A stretch of DNA of 64,000 bases, taken from the NCBI RefSeq assembly GCF_007855645.1, contig NZ_CP042262.1, positions 310,001 through 374,000 of the forward strand, read 5' to 3'. The stretch is from Qingshengfaniella alkalisoli (GTDB lineage: Bacteria; Pseudomonadota; Alphaproteobacteria; Rhodobacterales; Rhodobacteraceae). A program made the translations under genes and the position numbers. Of the stretch, positions 52,639 to 61,461 are shown piece by piece; within the stretch, counting starts at the first letter, position 1, and each line of letters opens with the position of its first letter. The notes under the pieces were generated by a model, which made no database searches, was not told where the DNA came from, and was given only the letters and a program-made list of their open reading frames with translations.

Positions 52639-53593
52639 TCAGGGCTTCCTTGTTGACGACCAAGGCGGGATCGATCCGTCCCGCAAAAAAATCGAGGATA
52701 TTCGTCGCCGCGCCGACCGCCATGCGCTCGGAAGCTTCTGCGGTGACTCCGGCGATGTGCGGCGACAGGACAACCTGATCGAGGCGCGTCAACGGGTGGT
52801 CGATCGGCAGGGGTTCCTGTGCGAAGACATCGAGACCTGCCGCGCCAAGCTGCCCGCTGTGCAACGCATCGACCAAGGCCGCCTCGTCGACGACGCCACC
52901 GCGCGATGTATTGATCAGGATGCTGCCGGGCTTCATCGCCGACAGTTCCCGGGCCCCGATGATAGGCTTGCCCGCGGACGGTACGCTCAGCGACACGATA
53001 TCTGCCCAGCCGAGACCCTCTACCAGGTTGCCCGCCGGGGTGATCTCTCCGTCAGGCCAACCGGATGCTTCCAGCACCGGATCGAAGGCTCGGATGGTCA
53101 TGCCGAAAGCGGCGCACAAGCGCGCGGTATGACGTCCGATCCGTCCATATCCGATCAGCAGCAGGTTCTGGCCGCGCAGGTCGCGTGCCTCGATCCTGTC
53201 CCGCCAGCCCCATCCGCCGTGTCGAACTGCGTGATCGGCGCGCACCGCACGCTTGGCAGCAGCAAGCATCAGCATCACGGCATGTTCGGCAACGGAGGTC
53301 GAGTTGACATCGCCGCAAACCGCCAGGGCGATACCATGCTTGGTCAAGGCATCGACGTCCACGGCATCATATCCGACCCCATGACGTGACACGATCCGAA
53401 GCTTTTCGGCCTGTGCCACCGTCGCCGCGCCAAGCGGCTGCGTGCGTATCAACAGCGCATCGGCGTGCGAGATCAGCGAAGCGTAACTGTCTTCGGTCGT
53501 GCCATCGACGAATTCCGCGGTCACGTCGGGTGCATCCGCCAATAGCGCCCGCCCCGATGGATGAATGCTGCCGACAACCAGAACATGCGGCAT
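52619..53593 (-). CDS. D-2-hydroxyacid dehydrogenase (NAD-dependent)
   Basis: A 324-residue enzyme with the cofactor loop LLIGYGRIGRHTARL (about residues 148-162) and the catalytic Arg in INTSRGGVVDEAAL, Glu in the FAQEPLP stretch and His in VLSPHIAGVT. It reduces a 2-keto acid or oxidises a 2-hydroxy acid; in this operon the partner acid is probably a product of the aldolase next door. It overlaps the aldolase gene by one base. Confidence 0.86.
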   Translation of the reverse strand: MPHVLVVGSIHPSGRALLADAPDVTAEFVDGTTEDSYASLISHADALLIRTQPLGAATVAQAEKLRIVSRHGVGYDAVDVDALTKHGIALAVCGDVNSTSVAEHAVMLMLAAAKRAVRADHAVRHGGWGWRDRIEARDLRGQNLLLIGYGRIGRHTARLCAAFGMTIRAFDPVLEASGWPDGEITPAGNLVEGLGWADIVSLSVPSAGKPIIGARELSAMKPGSILINTSRGGVVDEAALVDALHSGQLGAAGLDVFAQEPLPIDHPLTRLDQVVLSPHIAGVTAEASERMAVGAATNILDFFAGRIDPALVVNKEALNGHIET

Positions 53594-54390
53594 CAGCGGG
53601 CTCCTGCACTTGTGCTGTCGTCGAGCAGTTGGCGAAAGCGCGCGACGGATGCCGATGCGGCAGAGGCCAGAAGGCGGGTGTCGCCGGAAACGGTCACCAG
53701 GTCGAAACCCCAGTCAACGGCGCGCGCGGCGTAGTCGGGTGTTCCGCAATGCAGACAGGCGCGTATCCCGCTGACCCGACAGGCGGCGACGATCCGTTTC
53801 AGCATGTCGATCATCTCGGGTTCTTCCCGGTCGAAGGCTGGCGCCAACCGTCCCTGCTGCGTACCCAGTGTCAGATCCGCAGGCCCGACATAGATCCCGT
53901 CCAGGCCGGGCGTCGATGCGATCTCGTCCAGATTGTCCATGGCCTGCGCGGTTTCGATCATCGCAAGCGCAAGGATTTCACTGTTCATCGCGGTTCCGTA
54001 GCCAGGTGTCGCCAGCGAGGCGCGCGTCGGGCCGAAACTTCGCACACCATCGGGGGGATAGCGGGTGAAGCTGACGAACTCTTCTGCTTCCGCGCGGCAA
54101 TTGACCATAGGGCAGATGATCCCCATTGCGCCCGCATCCAGTGCTTTCATGACGATGCCGGGTTCGCGCCAGGGCACGCGCGCCATCGGGACGACGCCCG
54201 AGGCGTGCATTGCCTGAAACATCGGCAGCACGCTGCTGTAATCCAGCGCGCCGTGCTGGATGTCGATAGATACGCTGTCATAGCCCTGTGCGGCCATGAT
54301 TTCGGCCGTAAAGCTGTTGCCGATGGACAACCAACCATTCAGCACCGGTTTGCCTTCGTCCCAGAGTCGCCTGATCTTGTTCACGGTCAT
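53593..54390 (-). CDS. HpcH/HpaI-family aldolase
   Basis: A 265-residue class II pyruvate aldolase. The opening LWDEGKPVLNGWLSIGN, YDSVSIDIQHGALDYSS with the catalytic-type Asp/His pair, MIETAQAMDNLDEI with the metal-binding Glu and GIYVGPADLTLG with the Asp ligand are all present. It splits a 2-keto-4-hydroxy acid to pyruvate plus an aldehyde. It starts eight bases after the end of the semialdehyde dehydrogenase gene, which could oxidise the aldehyde. An upstream extension of the frame is a shadow. Confidence 0.86.
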   Translation of the reverse strand: MTVNKIRRLWDEGKPVLNGWLSIGNSFTAEIMAAQGYDSVSIDIQHGALDYSSVLPMFQAMHASGVVPMARVPWREPGIVMKALDAGAMGIICPMVNCRAEAEEFVSFTRYPPDGVRSFGPTRASLATPGYGTAMNSEILALAMIETAQAMDNLDEIASTPGLDGIYVGPADLTLGTQQGRLAPAFDREEPEMIDMLKRIVAACRVSGIRACLHCGTPDYAARAVDWGFDLVTVSGDTRLLASAASASVARFRQLLDDSTSAGAR

Positions 54391-54397
54391 CTGTGCC

Positions 54398-55834
54398 TCA
54401 CCAGACGATCTGGGCGAGCTTGGTGTCGAGATAGTCCTCGATCCCTTCGCTGCCACCTTCGCGTCCCATGCCGGAATATTTCGTGCCACCGAACGGGGCC
54501 TCGGAGGCGGCAATGGCGGGGCTGTTGATCCCGACCATGCCTGCCTTCAGCTCGGCGACGGCCCGCCGGGCGCGGTCCGGGCTGCGCGTGAAGGTATAGG
54601 CAGCCAGCCCCATATCGGAGGCGTTCGCCCTATCAAGCACTTCGTCTTCCGACCCGAAGCGGCTGATGGCGGCGATCGGCCCGAAGTTTTCTTCGGCAAA
54701 GGCGCGCATGTCGTCGGTGACATCCGACAGGACCGTGGGATTGTGGAAGTGGCCCGCATTGAATTGCGCCGGGCGGGTTCCGCCTGTTGCAACCGTCGCG
54801 CCCGCCTGTGTCGCGTCGGCGATGATGGCCTCGATCTCTTCGAGTCGACTGCGCTTGATCAAGGGACCCATCTGGGTCGCCGGGTCGATGCCGTCGCCGA
54901 GCTTGAGCGCAGCCGCCCGTTCGGCGAAACCGTCCACGAACCGATCGTGAACGCTTTCATGCACGAAGAACCGGTCGGGGCTGACGCAAACCTGCCCGCA
55001 ATTGGCGAACTTCGTTGGCACAAGGATATCGAGCGCGCTTTCCAGATCGGCGTCATCGTGAATGATGCAGGGCGAATTGCCGCCCAGTTCCATGGACACC
55101 TTCTTAACCGTATCGGCCGCATCGCGGATCATCTGCTGCCCGACACGCGTCGATCCCGTCAGCGAGACCTTTCGCACGGCCTTGGATGCCATGATCGGCC
55201 CATAGGTGTTGGCCGTGCTGCCGACCACCAAGCCTACCGTACCATCGGGAAGCCCGCCTGCGCGCAAGCAATCGACGATTACCATCGCGGTTCCGGGGGT
55301 TTGGCTGGACGGACGTATCAGGACGGCACACCCCGCGGCGAGCGCGGGTGCCACCTTGCGGGCTACGAGCGCGGCGGGGAAATTCCATGCCGTGAACGCA
55401 GCGGCAATACCGACGGGGCCGCGATACACCTCGAAGCGGCCATTGGGGACACGGCTTTCGATGATCCGGCCATAGATGCGTCGCGCTTCTTCGGCATACC
55501 AGCGGAACTGGTCGATCGCGAGCCCCCATTCGCGTTCCGACTGGGCCAGGGGTTTTCCCGTTTCCATGGTGATCATCCGCACCGCCTTTTCGCGGTTCGC
55601 GCGCATCTCGTCGGCGATGCGGTGCAAGGCGTCAGCACGGTCGAACGCGCCTGTCGCAGACCATTGGGGCAAGGCCGTTTCGGCGGCGGCAATCGCGTGT
55701 TCGGTATCCGCCGGGTTCGCGGCCGGAGCGGCACCTAGCGGCTTTTCGTTGACCGGGCTGAGGACGTCGAATGTCGCGCCGTCGGTCGCCGGGCGCCAGG
55801 TGCCATTTATGAACAGTCCGTAGTCGCTATACAT
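54398..55834 (-). CDS. NAD(P)-dependent succinate-semialdehyde-type dehydrogenase
   Basis: A 478-residue aldehyde dehydrogenase. Visible are AFTAWNFPAALVARKVAPAL, the VSLTGSTRVGQQM cofactor site, the catalytic Glu in MELGGNSPCII (about residue 255) and the Cys in NCGQVCVSPDRF (about 289). The variant sequence fits the succinate/glutarate-semialdehyde group. It probably oxidises the aldehyde released by the HpaI aldolase. It ends eight bases before the aldolase start and begins four bases from the end of iolG. Confidence 0.88.
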   Translation of the reverse strand: MYSDYGLFINGTWRPATDGATFDVLSPVNEKPLGAAPAANPADTEHAIAAAETALPQWSATGAFDRADALHRIADEMRANREKAVRMITMETGKPLAQSEREWGLAIDQFRWYAEEARRIYGRIIESRVPNGRFEVYRGPVGIAAAFTAWNFPAALVARKVAPALAAGCAVLIRPSSQTPGTAMVIVDCLRAGGLPDGTVGLVVGSTANTYGPIMASKAVRKVSLTGSTRVGQQMIRDAADTVKKVSMELGGNSPCIIHDDADLESALDILVPTKFANCGQVCVSPDRFFVHESVHDRFVDGFAERAAALKLGDGIDPATQMGPLIKRSRLEEIEAIIADATQAGATVATGGTRPAQFNAGHFHNPTVLSDVTDDMRAFAEENFGPIAAISRFGSEDEVLDRANASDMGLAAYTFTRSPDRARRAVAELKAGMVGINSPAIAASEAPFGGTKYSGMGREGGSEGIEDYLDTKLAQIVW

Positions 55835-55837
55835 GGC

Positions 55838-56845
55838 TCAGTCGATCTCCTTCATTTTGACCGGGCGATGCCCGGTCGCTGATTTGAGTGCTGCTTCCGC
55901 CAGTCGCTGCGCCTGGCGTCCGTCTTCGAAACTGACCGGTGGCGGCGCGCCATGTTCCACGACATCGGCAAAGGCGTCTATTTCGGCGTTGAAGGCGTCG
56001 TTGTATCGTTCGATAAAAAAATCCAGGCAGGGCGCGGCCTTACCAGAAAATCCGCCACCCGACAGGACCATCGCATGCGGTTTGCGGTTTTCCGAGCTGG
56101 CCATGCCATTTGATCCAAACGCCTCGACGCGCTGGTCATAGCCATAGACCGAACGGCGGGAATTTCCGATGACGCATTGCTTGCCCGATGCCGTCGTCAT
56201 GATGATGCTGACAGTATCGAAATCGTCCAGCCGGTCCATGAGATCGGGCGCAACCAGCCGACTGCCGGACGCGAAAACCGTGTCGATTTCTTCGTTCAGA
56301 ATGAAACGCGCCATGTCGAAATCGTGGATCGTCATGTCGCGGAAGATGCCGCCGGACACCTTCAGATAGGCCTCCGGCGCGAGGTCCGGGTCGCGTGACG
56401 TGATGACCACCTGGTGCAGCTCCCCGACATCGCCGTTGGCTATCGCGGATCGTACAGCGCCGTGGCTTGGATCGAAGCGTCGCACGAAGCCCAGCATCAC
56501 CGGGACTTCACCTTTCGACAGCAAGTGGGCACAGGCGTTCACCCGATCAAGGTCCAGATCAATGGGCTTTTCGCACAGCATGGGCTTGCCCGCAGCGACA
56601 CCGGCCTCGATCATGGTCACATGCGTGTCGGTCGAGGTCGAGATGACCACACCGTCTATATCGGGATTGCTGAAAATCTCATCGGCGGTGTCCGTGATGC
56701 GCGCGCCGGTTTCAGCGGCGATCGCCTCGGCAGCAGGGCGGTGAACGTCGAACACGGCCCCAAGCGTAGTGCGCGAATGCCGGGCGATATTGCGCGCGTG
56801 CATCTGCCCGATCCGGCCGCAGCCGAGAACAGCGAGTCTGGTCAT
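55838..56845 (-). CDS. iolG: Inositol 2-dehydrogenase
   Basis: A 335-residue Gfo/Idh/MocA enzyme very close to IolG: LAVLGCGRIGQMHARNIARH at the start, MLCEKPIDLDLDRVNAC with the catalytic Lys (about 95), MLGFVRRFDPSHGAVR, and GGIFRDMTIHDFDMARF with the catalytic Asp/His. It oxidises myo-inositol to 2-keto-myo-inositol. The ATG at 56845 has GGGAGGAT upstream. It heads the six-gene minus-strand operon, divergent from iolD. Confidence 0.9.
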   Translation of the reverse strand: MTRLAVLGCGRIGQMHARNIARHSRTTLGAVFDVHRPAAEAIAAETGARITDTADEIFSNPDIDGVVISTSTDTHVTMIEAGVAAGKPMLCEKPIDLDLDRVNACAHLLSKGEVPVMLGFVRRFDPSHGAVRSAIANGDVGELHQVVITSRDPDLAPEAYLKVSGGIFRDMTIHDFDMARFILNEEIDTVFASGSRLVAPDLMDRLDDFDTVSIIMTTASGKQCVIGNSRRSVYGYDQRVEAFGSNGMASSENRKPHAMVLSGGGFSGKAAPCLDFFIERYNDAFNAEIDAFADVVEHGAPPPVSFEDGRQAQRLAEAALKSATGHRPVKMKEID

Positions 56846-56866
56846 GGATCCTCCCAAATCAGTTGT

Positions 56867-56882
56867 TGCAATAATCATTGCA
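56867..56882. promoter_or_regulatory. TGCAA-N6-TTGCA operator between iolG and iolD
   Basis: TGCAA at 56867-56871 and TTGCA at 56878-56882 make a palindrome of the same design as at 45447-45462. The 11-base core CAATAATCATT at 56869-56879 is repeated exactly at 56898-56908, 29 bases on, giving a second weaker site. It fits a repressor controlling both divergent operons. Confidence 0.65.
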
Positions 56883-56897
56883 TGAAAGACAATATGT

Positions 56898-56908
56898 CAA
56901 TAATCATT
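56898..56908. repeat. Second copy of the operator core CAATAATCATT
   Basis: Exact 11-base repeat of the core at 56869-56879, spaced 29 bases, close to three turns of the helix. It could let two regulator dimers bind on the same face of DNA. Confidence 0.55.
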
Positions 56909-56946
56909 TCGTGAGCGATTGAATCGCATGGGAGGAGGACCAAAAA

Positions 56947-58815
56947 ATGCGGCAGGAAACGATCCGGCTGACAATGGCGCAGGCGCTGGTAAAGTACCTG
57001 TGCAACCAGTTCACCGAAATCGACGGGGAACGCGTTCCGCTGTTTGCCGGTGTCTTCGGCATATTCGGGCATGGCAACGTCACCTGCCTGTCCGAAGCGC
57101 TGGAGGCCGTGCAGGATGATCTGCCGACATGGCGCGGGCAGAATGAACAGTCCATGGCACTTGCGGCCATCGGCTATGCCAAGGCCAAGCGTCGGCGGCA
57201 GATCATGGTGGCGACGTCGTCGATCGGTCCGGGTGCAGCGAACATGGTCACGGCAGCCGGCGCCGCGATGGCCAATCGCCTGCCGATCCTGATCCTGGCG
57301 GGTGACACGTTTGCCAACCGGATTCCGGACCCAGTTCTGCAGCAGGTCGAACATTATGGCGATCCGACCATCACCGTGAATGATGCGTTCAAATCAGTCA
57401 CCCGATACTGGGATCGCATCGTCTTGCCGGAGCAGATTATCGCTTCGCTGCCGCAGGCGGTCGCCACGATGCTCAATCCGGCGGACTGCGGTCCGGCGTT
57501 TCTGGGGCTGGCGCAAGACACGCAGGAAAAGGCCTATGACTATCCGACGGCATTCTTCGAGCCCAAACTGTGGACGATACCGCGCCCGCGTCCCGACAGG
57601 CGGTCGGTGGAATCGGCGGCGCAGGTTCTGAGATCGGCAAAGACACCTCTGATCATTTCCGGCGGTGGAGTCCGGTATTCGCAGGCCGAGACGCAATTGG
57701 CCGAATTCGCTGCCCGGCGCGGTATTCCCGTGGTGGAAACCATCGCGGGCAAGGGTGCGATGACGCATGATGACCCTGTCCATGCGGGGCCGATCGGGAC
57801 CGTCGGCTCGACTTCTGCGAATGCGCTGGCGGCCGAGGCGGATGTGGTTCTGGCAATTGGAACGCGGCTTCAGGATTTCACGACAGGATCGTGGACGGCC
57901 TTCGCATCTGATGCGCAATTCATTTCAGTGAATGCCGCGCGGTTCGACGCAACCAAACACCGTGCGCTGTCGGTCGTAGGCGACGCGGCCGAATGCCTGG
58001 CAGATCTCGACGCGGCTTTGGGGGATTGGTCGATACAGGGTCGGCTCGACCACGCCAAGGCGTTGTTCGCGGAGTGGAATGACGTGCTGGATTCGCATCA
58101 GGCGCCGACCAACGCGCCGGTCCCGACCTATGCGCAGGTCGTTGGCGTGCTGAACCGCTGTGCCGCGCCGAACGATACGCTGATCGCGGCAGCAGGCGGC
58201 ACCCCCGGCGAGGTGGTGAAGGGCTGGCGCGTCAAGGAACGGAACACCTTCGACTGCGAGTTCGGGTTTTCATGCATGGGGTATGAAATTTCGGCGGGCT
58301 GGGGCACGGCGATGGCGCAGGGCACGCCCGGTGCGCTGGATGGCACGCCTATCGTCATGATCGGCGACGGGACCTACATGATGATGAATTCGGACATCTA
58401 TTCGGCCGTTCTGACCGGCCACAAGATGGTTGTCGTTGTGTGCGACAATGGCGGGTTCGCGGTGATCAACCGGTTACAGCAATTCAAGGGCGTGCCCGGC
58501 TTCAACAACTTGCTGACCGATTGCCGCGTGAAAAACCGCGAGCACCCGGTTCATGTCGATTTTGCCAAGCATGCCGAGGCGATGGGCGCTCAGGCGCGCC
58601 ACTGCGAAAGTCTGGCGGATCTCGAAGACGGGATGAAATGGGCGCTCGGCAATGACGGTGTCACGGTGCTGAGTATCGTATCTGACGCTTATGCATGGGT
58701 GCCGGGTGATGCCTATTGGGATGTCGGCGTGCCGGAGGTCAGCGAACATGAAAGTGTTCGCGCGGCCCAGAAAGAACAGATCGATATCCGAAAGAAGCAA
58801 CGTGTCGGAGTGTGA
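56947..58815 (+). CDS. iolD: 3D-trihydroxycyclohexane-1,2-dione acylhydrolase
   Basis: A 622-residue thiamin-diphosphate enzyme of the IolD type. The N-terminal VPLFAGVFGIFGHGNVTCL and LPTWRGQNEQSMALAAIGYAK hold the pyrimidine-end Glu; the C-terminal MIGDGTYMMMNSDIYSAVLTGH, VCDNGGFAVINRLQQFKG is the diphosphate-magnesium site. It opens the cyclitol ring to 5-deoxyglucuronate. The strong ribosome site GGGAGGAGG precedes it. First gene of the plus-strand iol operon. Confidence 0.92.
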   Translation: MRQETIRLTMAQALVKYLCNQFTEIDGERVPLFAGVFGIFGHGNVTCLSEALEAVQDDLPTWRGQNEQSMALAAIGYAKAKRRRQIMVATSSIGPGAANMVTAAGAAMANRLPILILAGDTFANRIPDPVLQQVEHYGDPTITVNDAFKSVTRYWDRIVLPEQIIASLPQAVATMLNPADCGPAFLGLAQDTQEKAYDYPTAFFEPKLWTIPRPRPDRRSVESAAQVLRSAKTPLIISGGGVRYSQAETQLAEFAARRGIPVVETIAGKGAMTHDDPVHAGPIGTVGSTSANALAAEADVVLAIGTRLQDFTTGSWTAFASDAQFISVNAARFDATKHRALSVVGDAAECLADLDAALGDWSIQGRLDHAKALFAEWNDVLDSHQAPTNAPVPTYAQVVGVLNRCAAPNDTLIAAAGGTPGEVVKGWRVKERNTFDCEFGFSCMGYEISAGWGTAMAQGTPGALDGTPIVMIGDGTYMMMNSDIYSAVLTGHKMVVVVCDNGGFAVINRLQQFKGVPGFNNLLTDCRVKNREHPVHVDFAKHAEAMGAQARHCESLADLEDGMKWALGNDGVTVLSIVSDAYAWVPGDAYWDVGVPEVSEHESVRAAQKEQIDIRKKQRVGV

Positions 58816-58816
58816 C

Positions 58817-59710
58817 ATGAAGGCACGACTGGGCATCGCGCCAATTGCGTGGTGGAATGATGACCTTGCCGAACTGTCTGATGATGTCAGCCTTGAAGAG
58901 TGCCTTGCACAGGGGGCAAAGGCGGGCTTCACCGGCATGGAGACCGGGCGACGTTTCCCGATGAGCATGGCGGAACTTGGTCCCGTCCTTGATCGCTTCG
59001 GAATAGCCGTCTGTGGTGGTTGGTTCTCGGGATTGCTGCTGGATGGCGATCTGGAGACCGAAAAGGCGCGCGTGGCAAAGCAGCTCGACTTCTTCAGGGC
59101 CGCGGGCGCACCATGCATCGTTTACGGCGAAACCGCCCGGTCGATCCAAGGAAACCCCTCTGCCCCGCTGAGCGGCAAGCCCGTTCTGTCCGAAGCCGAT
59201 ATCGCGGCATATGGTCGGAAGATATCGGATTTCGCGGACTGGTGTACGGGTCAGGGCATGCCGATTGCCTATCATCATCACATGGGCGCCGTCATCGAAA
59301 CGGAAGCCGAGCTTGACCTGTTGATGCAGCATTCCTCGGTCCCGCTGCTTTACGATGCCGGACATATGGCCATGGCGGGGGGCGATGTGATGCGTGTCAT
59401 CGAGAACCACCACGCCCGGATCATTCATGTCCACACCAAGGACGTACGGCAGGACGTGATCGACGAGCTGGATCGCGACAGCGACAGTTTTCTAGATGCC
59501 GTCGTCAAAGGTGTGTTCACGGTGCCGGGCGACGGATCGCTGGATTTCGAGGCTATCGTCAAGGCGCTTGCGGGAAAAGGCTATGAAGGCTGGTTCGTGG
59601 TCGAAGCGGAACAGGCCCCCAAATCCAGCCCTCCCTTCGAAATGGCCAAGGTAGGCCACGCAGAGCTTGAGCGGGTGATGGCGTCAGCAGGCTACGAGGT
59701 GGTAGAATGA
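58817..59710 (+). CDS. iolE: Myo-inosose-2 dehydratase
   Basis: A 297-residue xylose-isomerase-type TIM barrel: GIAPIAWWNDDLAEL at the start, PIAYHHHMGAVIETEAELDLLM (about 153-174) and LLYDAGHMAMAGGD (about 179-192) give the metal ligands. It removes water from 2-keto-myo-inositol to give the diketone that IolD opens. One base separates it from iolD. It overlaps the following SDR by four bases. Confidence 0.92.
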   Translation: MKARLGIAPIAWWNDDLAELSDDVSLEECLAQGAKAGFTGMETGRRFPMSMAELGPVLDRFGIAVCGGWFSGLLLDGDLETEKARVAKQLDFFRAAGAPCIVYGETARSIQGNPSAPLSGKPVLSEADIAAYGRKISDFADWCTGQGMPIAYHHHMGAVIETEAELDLLMQHSSVPLLYDAGHMAMAGGDVMRVIENHHARIIHVHTKDVRQDVIDELDRDSDSFLDAVVKGVFTVPGDGSLDFEAIVKALAGKGYEGWFVVEAEQAPKSSPPFEMAKVGHAELERVMASAGYEVVE

Positions 59711-60528
59711 ACAGGATAGACGACAAGATCGCGGTGATCACGGGCGGAACTCAGGGGCTTGGCGCGGCGGTTGCCGAACTGTTCGCAACGGCCGGAGCTG
59801 CAGGGCTGGTGATTGTTGGGCGTGGACGCGACAAGGGTGAAGCCGTAGCCAAGCGTATCACCGACGCCACTGGTGTGCCGGTTCGGATGGTCGTTGCTGA
59901 TCTCGAACAAATGAACGATGTTCGGCGTATCATGGTGGAGGCCGACAAGATGTTTGGCCGCATCGATATTCTCGTGAATGCGGCGGGTCTGACGGATCGT
60001 GGCAATCTGCTGAACACGACGCCCGACTTGTTCGACCGCATTTTCGCCGTGAACACGCGGGCACCCTTCTTCCTGATGCAGGATGCGGTGAAGATCATGG
60101 ATCGCGAAGGGATCGCGGGAAGCATTGTCAATATCGGTTCGGCATCGGAACACGCGGGTCAACCCTTTATCGCGCCCTATTGTGCGTCCAAGGGCGCCCT
60201 GGCGACATTGACCCGCAATTCCGGGTTCGCGCTGATGCGCAACCGGGTCCGGGTCAATCAACTGGATATCGGTTGGATGAACTCGGATCACGAACGCGCA
60301 CTGCAGGAAATGGAATCCGGGGACGCGACCTACATCGACCGGGCCGCGAGGGACTTGCCGTTCGGGCGTCTTCTGGAGCCATCCGAGGTTGCACGCGCCG
60401 TTCTTTGGCTGGCGTCGGACGACAGCGGAATGATGACAGGATCGGTCATCCAGTTCGATCAATCGGTGTGGGGTGCCTATGACGGTCAGGCTCCATCCCC
60501 AGCGGAAAAGCTCACCTCGCAAGGCTAG
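59707..60528 (+). CDS. Short-chain dehydrogenase/reductase in the iol operon
   Basis: A 273-residue SDR: cofactor loop TGGTQGLGAAVAELF (about 12-26), NAAGLTDRGNLL, catalytic Ser in NIGSASEHAGQ and YCASKGALATL (Tyr-Lys, about 158). It starts in a four-base overlap with iolE. It probably oxidises or reduces a cyclitol or an open-chain acid derived from it. Substrate not known. Confidence 0.84.
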   Translation: MNRIDDKIAVITGGTQGLGAAVAELFATAGAAGLVIVGRGRDKGEAVAKRITDATGVPVRMVVADLEQMNDVRRIMVEADKMFGRIDILVNAAGLTDRGNLLNTTPDLFDRIFAVNTRAPFFLMQDAVKIMDREGIAGSIVNIGSASEHAGQPFIAPYCASKGALATLTRNSGFALMRNRVRVNQLDIGWMNSDHERALQEMESGDATYIDRAARDLPFGRLLEPSEVARAVLWLASDDSGMMTGSVIQFDQSVWGAYDGQAPSPAEKLTSQG

Positions 60529-60658
60529 CCAATGCGTGCTTCATGTTGTCGGAGCGAGGGCACTGTCTAGGCCAAGCTTTTCGCAGGGGGAGGCATGTCG
60601 CAAGCAAGTATCGAAGCACCGGACGGCAATTTTGTCAGAAACAGGGAACAACCATACG

Positions 60659-61399
60659 ATGAAACAGGTCAAGAAGCAGACTGCGGTCGTCACGGGGGGC
60701 GCACAGGGCATCGGTCGCGCCGTGGTCGAACGCTTGGCCGCGATGGATATCCGTATGGCTATCTGGGATATTGATATTGATTTGGCCCGCGCAACAGCCG
60801 CGGCCACAGGAGCTGACGCGGTCGCCTGCGAGGTAGATATCGCTGATTGGGACAGTGTCGAAGCCGCAGCGGAAGCAACGCTCGAGCAATTTGAAACCAT
60901 AGAGATACTGGTAAATTCCGCAGGGGTTGCCGGTTCCAACAATCCGCTCGCAGACTATCCGATAGATGAGTTCCGGAAAATCACTGAAGTTAACCTTCTC
61001 GGTACCTTTCATGTCAACCGCGCTGTTGTACCGACAATGATGAAGCAAAACTACGGCAGGATCGTGAATATTGCATCCGTTGCGGGTAAGGAAGGCAATC
61101 CCAATGCCTCGGCATATTCCGCTTCCAAAGCAGGTGTCATCGCTCTAACGAAGTCTTTGGGAAAGGAACTGGCCGACCAGAATATTGCGGTTAATTGCGT
61201 AACGCCGGCTGCTGCCAGAACACGAATTTTCAGCCAGATGAAGCAGGAGCACATCGACTATATGCTCTCGAAGATTCCGCGTGGTCGATTCCTGGAGGTG
61301 AGCGAGGCTGCGGCCATGATCGCTTGGCTCTGCTCGGAAGAGAACAGTTTCACCACTGGGGCAAGTTTTGACCTGTCTGGTGGACGGGCGACATATTAA
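60659..61399 (+). CDS. Short-chain dehydrogenase/reductase (FabG-like)
   Basis: A 246-residue SDR: TGGAQGIGRAVVERL (about 13-27), NSAGVAGSNNPLADY, NIASVAGKEGNPNASAYSASKAGVIALTKSLG with the catalytic Ser-Tyr-Lys. The start at 60659 is chosen because the family opens there; a longer frame upstream is not supported. It is 130 bases after the first SDR, so it may have its own promoter or be read through. Family members act on sugars and keto acids. Confidence 0.84.
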   Translation: MKQVKKQTAVVTGGAQGIGRAVVERLAAMDIRMAIWDIDIDLARATAAATGADAVACEVDIADWDSVEAAAEATLEQFETIEILVNSAGVAGSNNPLADYPIDEFRKITEVNLLGTFHVNRAVVPTMMKQNYGRIVNIASVAGKEGNPNASAYSASKAGVIALTKSLGKELADQNIAVNCVTPAAARTRIFSQMKQEHIDYMLSKIPRGRFLEVSEAAAMIAWLCSEENSFTTGASFDLSGGRATY

Positions 61400-61416
61400 A
61401 GGGCCTTGGCGCATGT

Positions 61417-61453
61417 CAGGGCACGGGTACGCCTGAGCGGAACCCGTGCCCTG
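61417..61453. terminator. Strong hairpin between converging SDR and binding-protein genes
   Basis: Twelve perfect base pairs (61417-61428 with 61442-61453) around a 13-base loop, between two converging genes. Placement fits a two-way terminator, although no long T-run flanks it. Confidence 0.7.
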
Positions 61454-61461
61454 TAATGAAA

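Noticed and set aside
51682-55738. Plus-strand open frames of 324, 267, 380 and 480 codons opposite the minus-strand catabolic operon
   Set aside because: They are exact antisense shadows of dehydrogenase, aldolase and aldehyde dehydrogenase genes with clear catalytic motifs on the minus strand.
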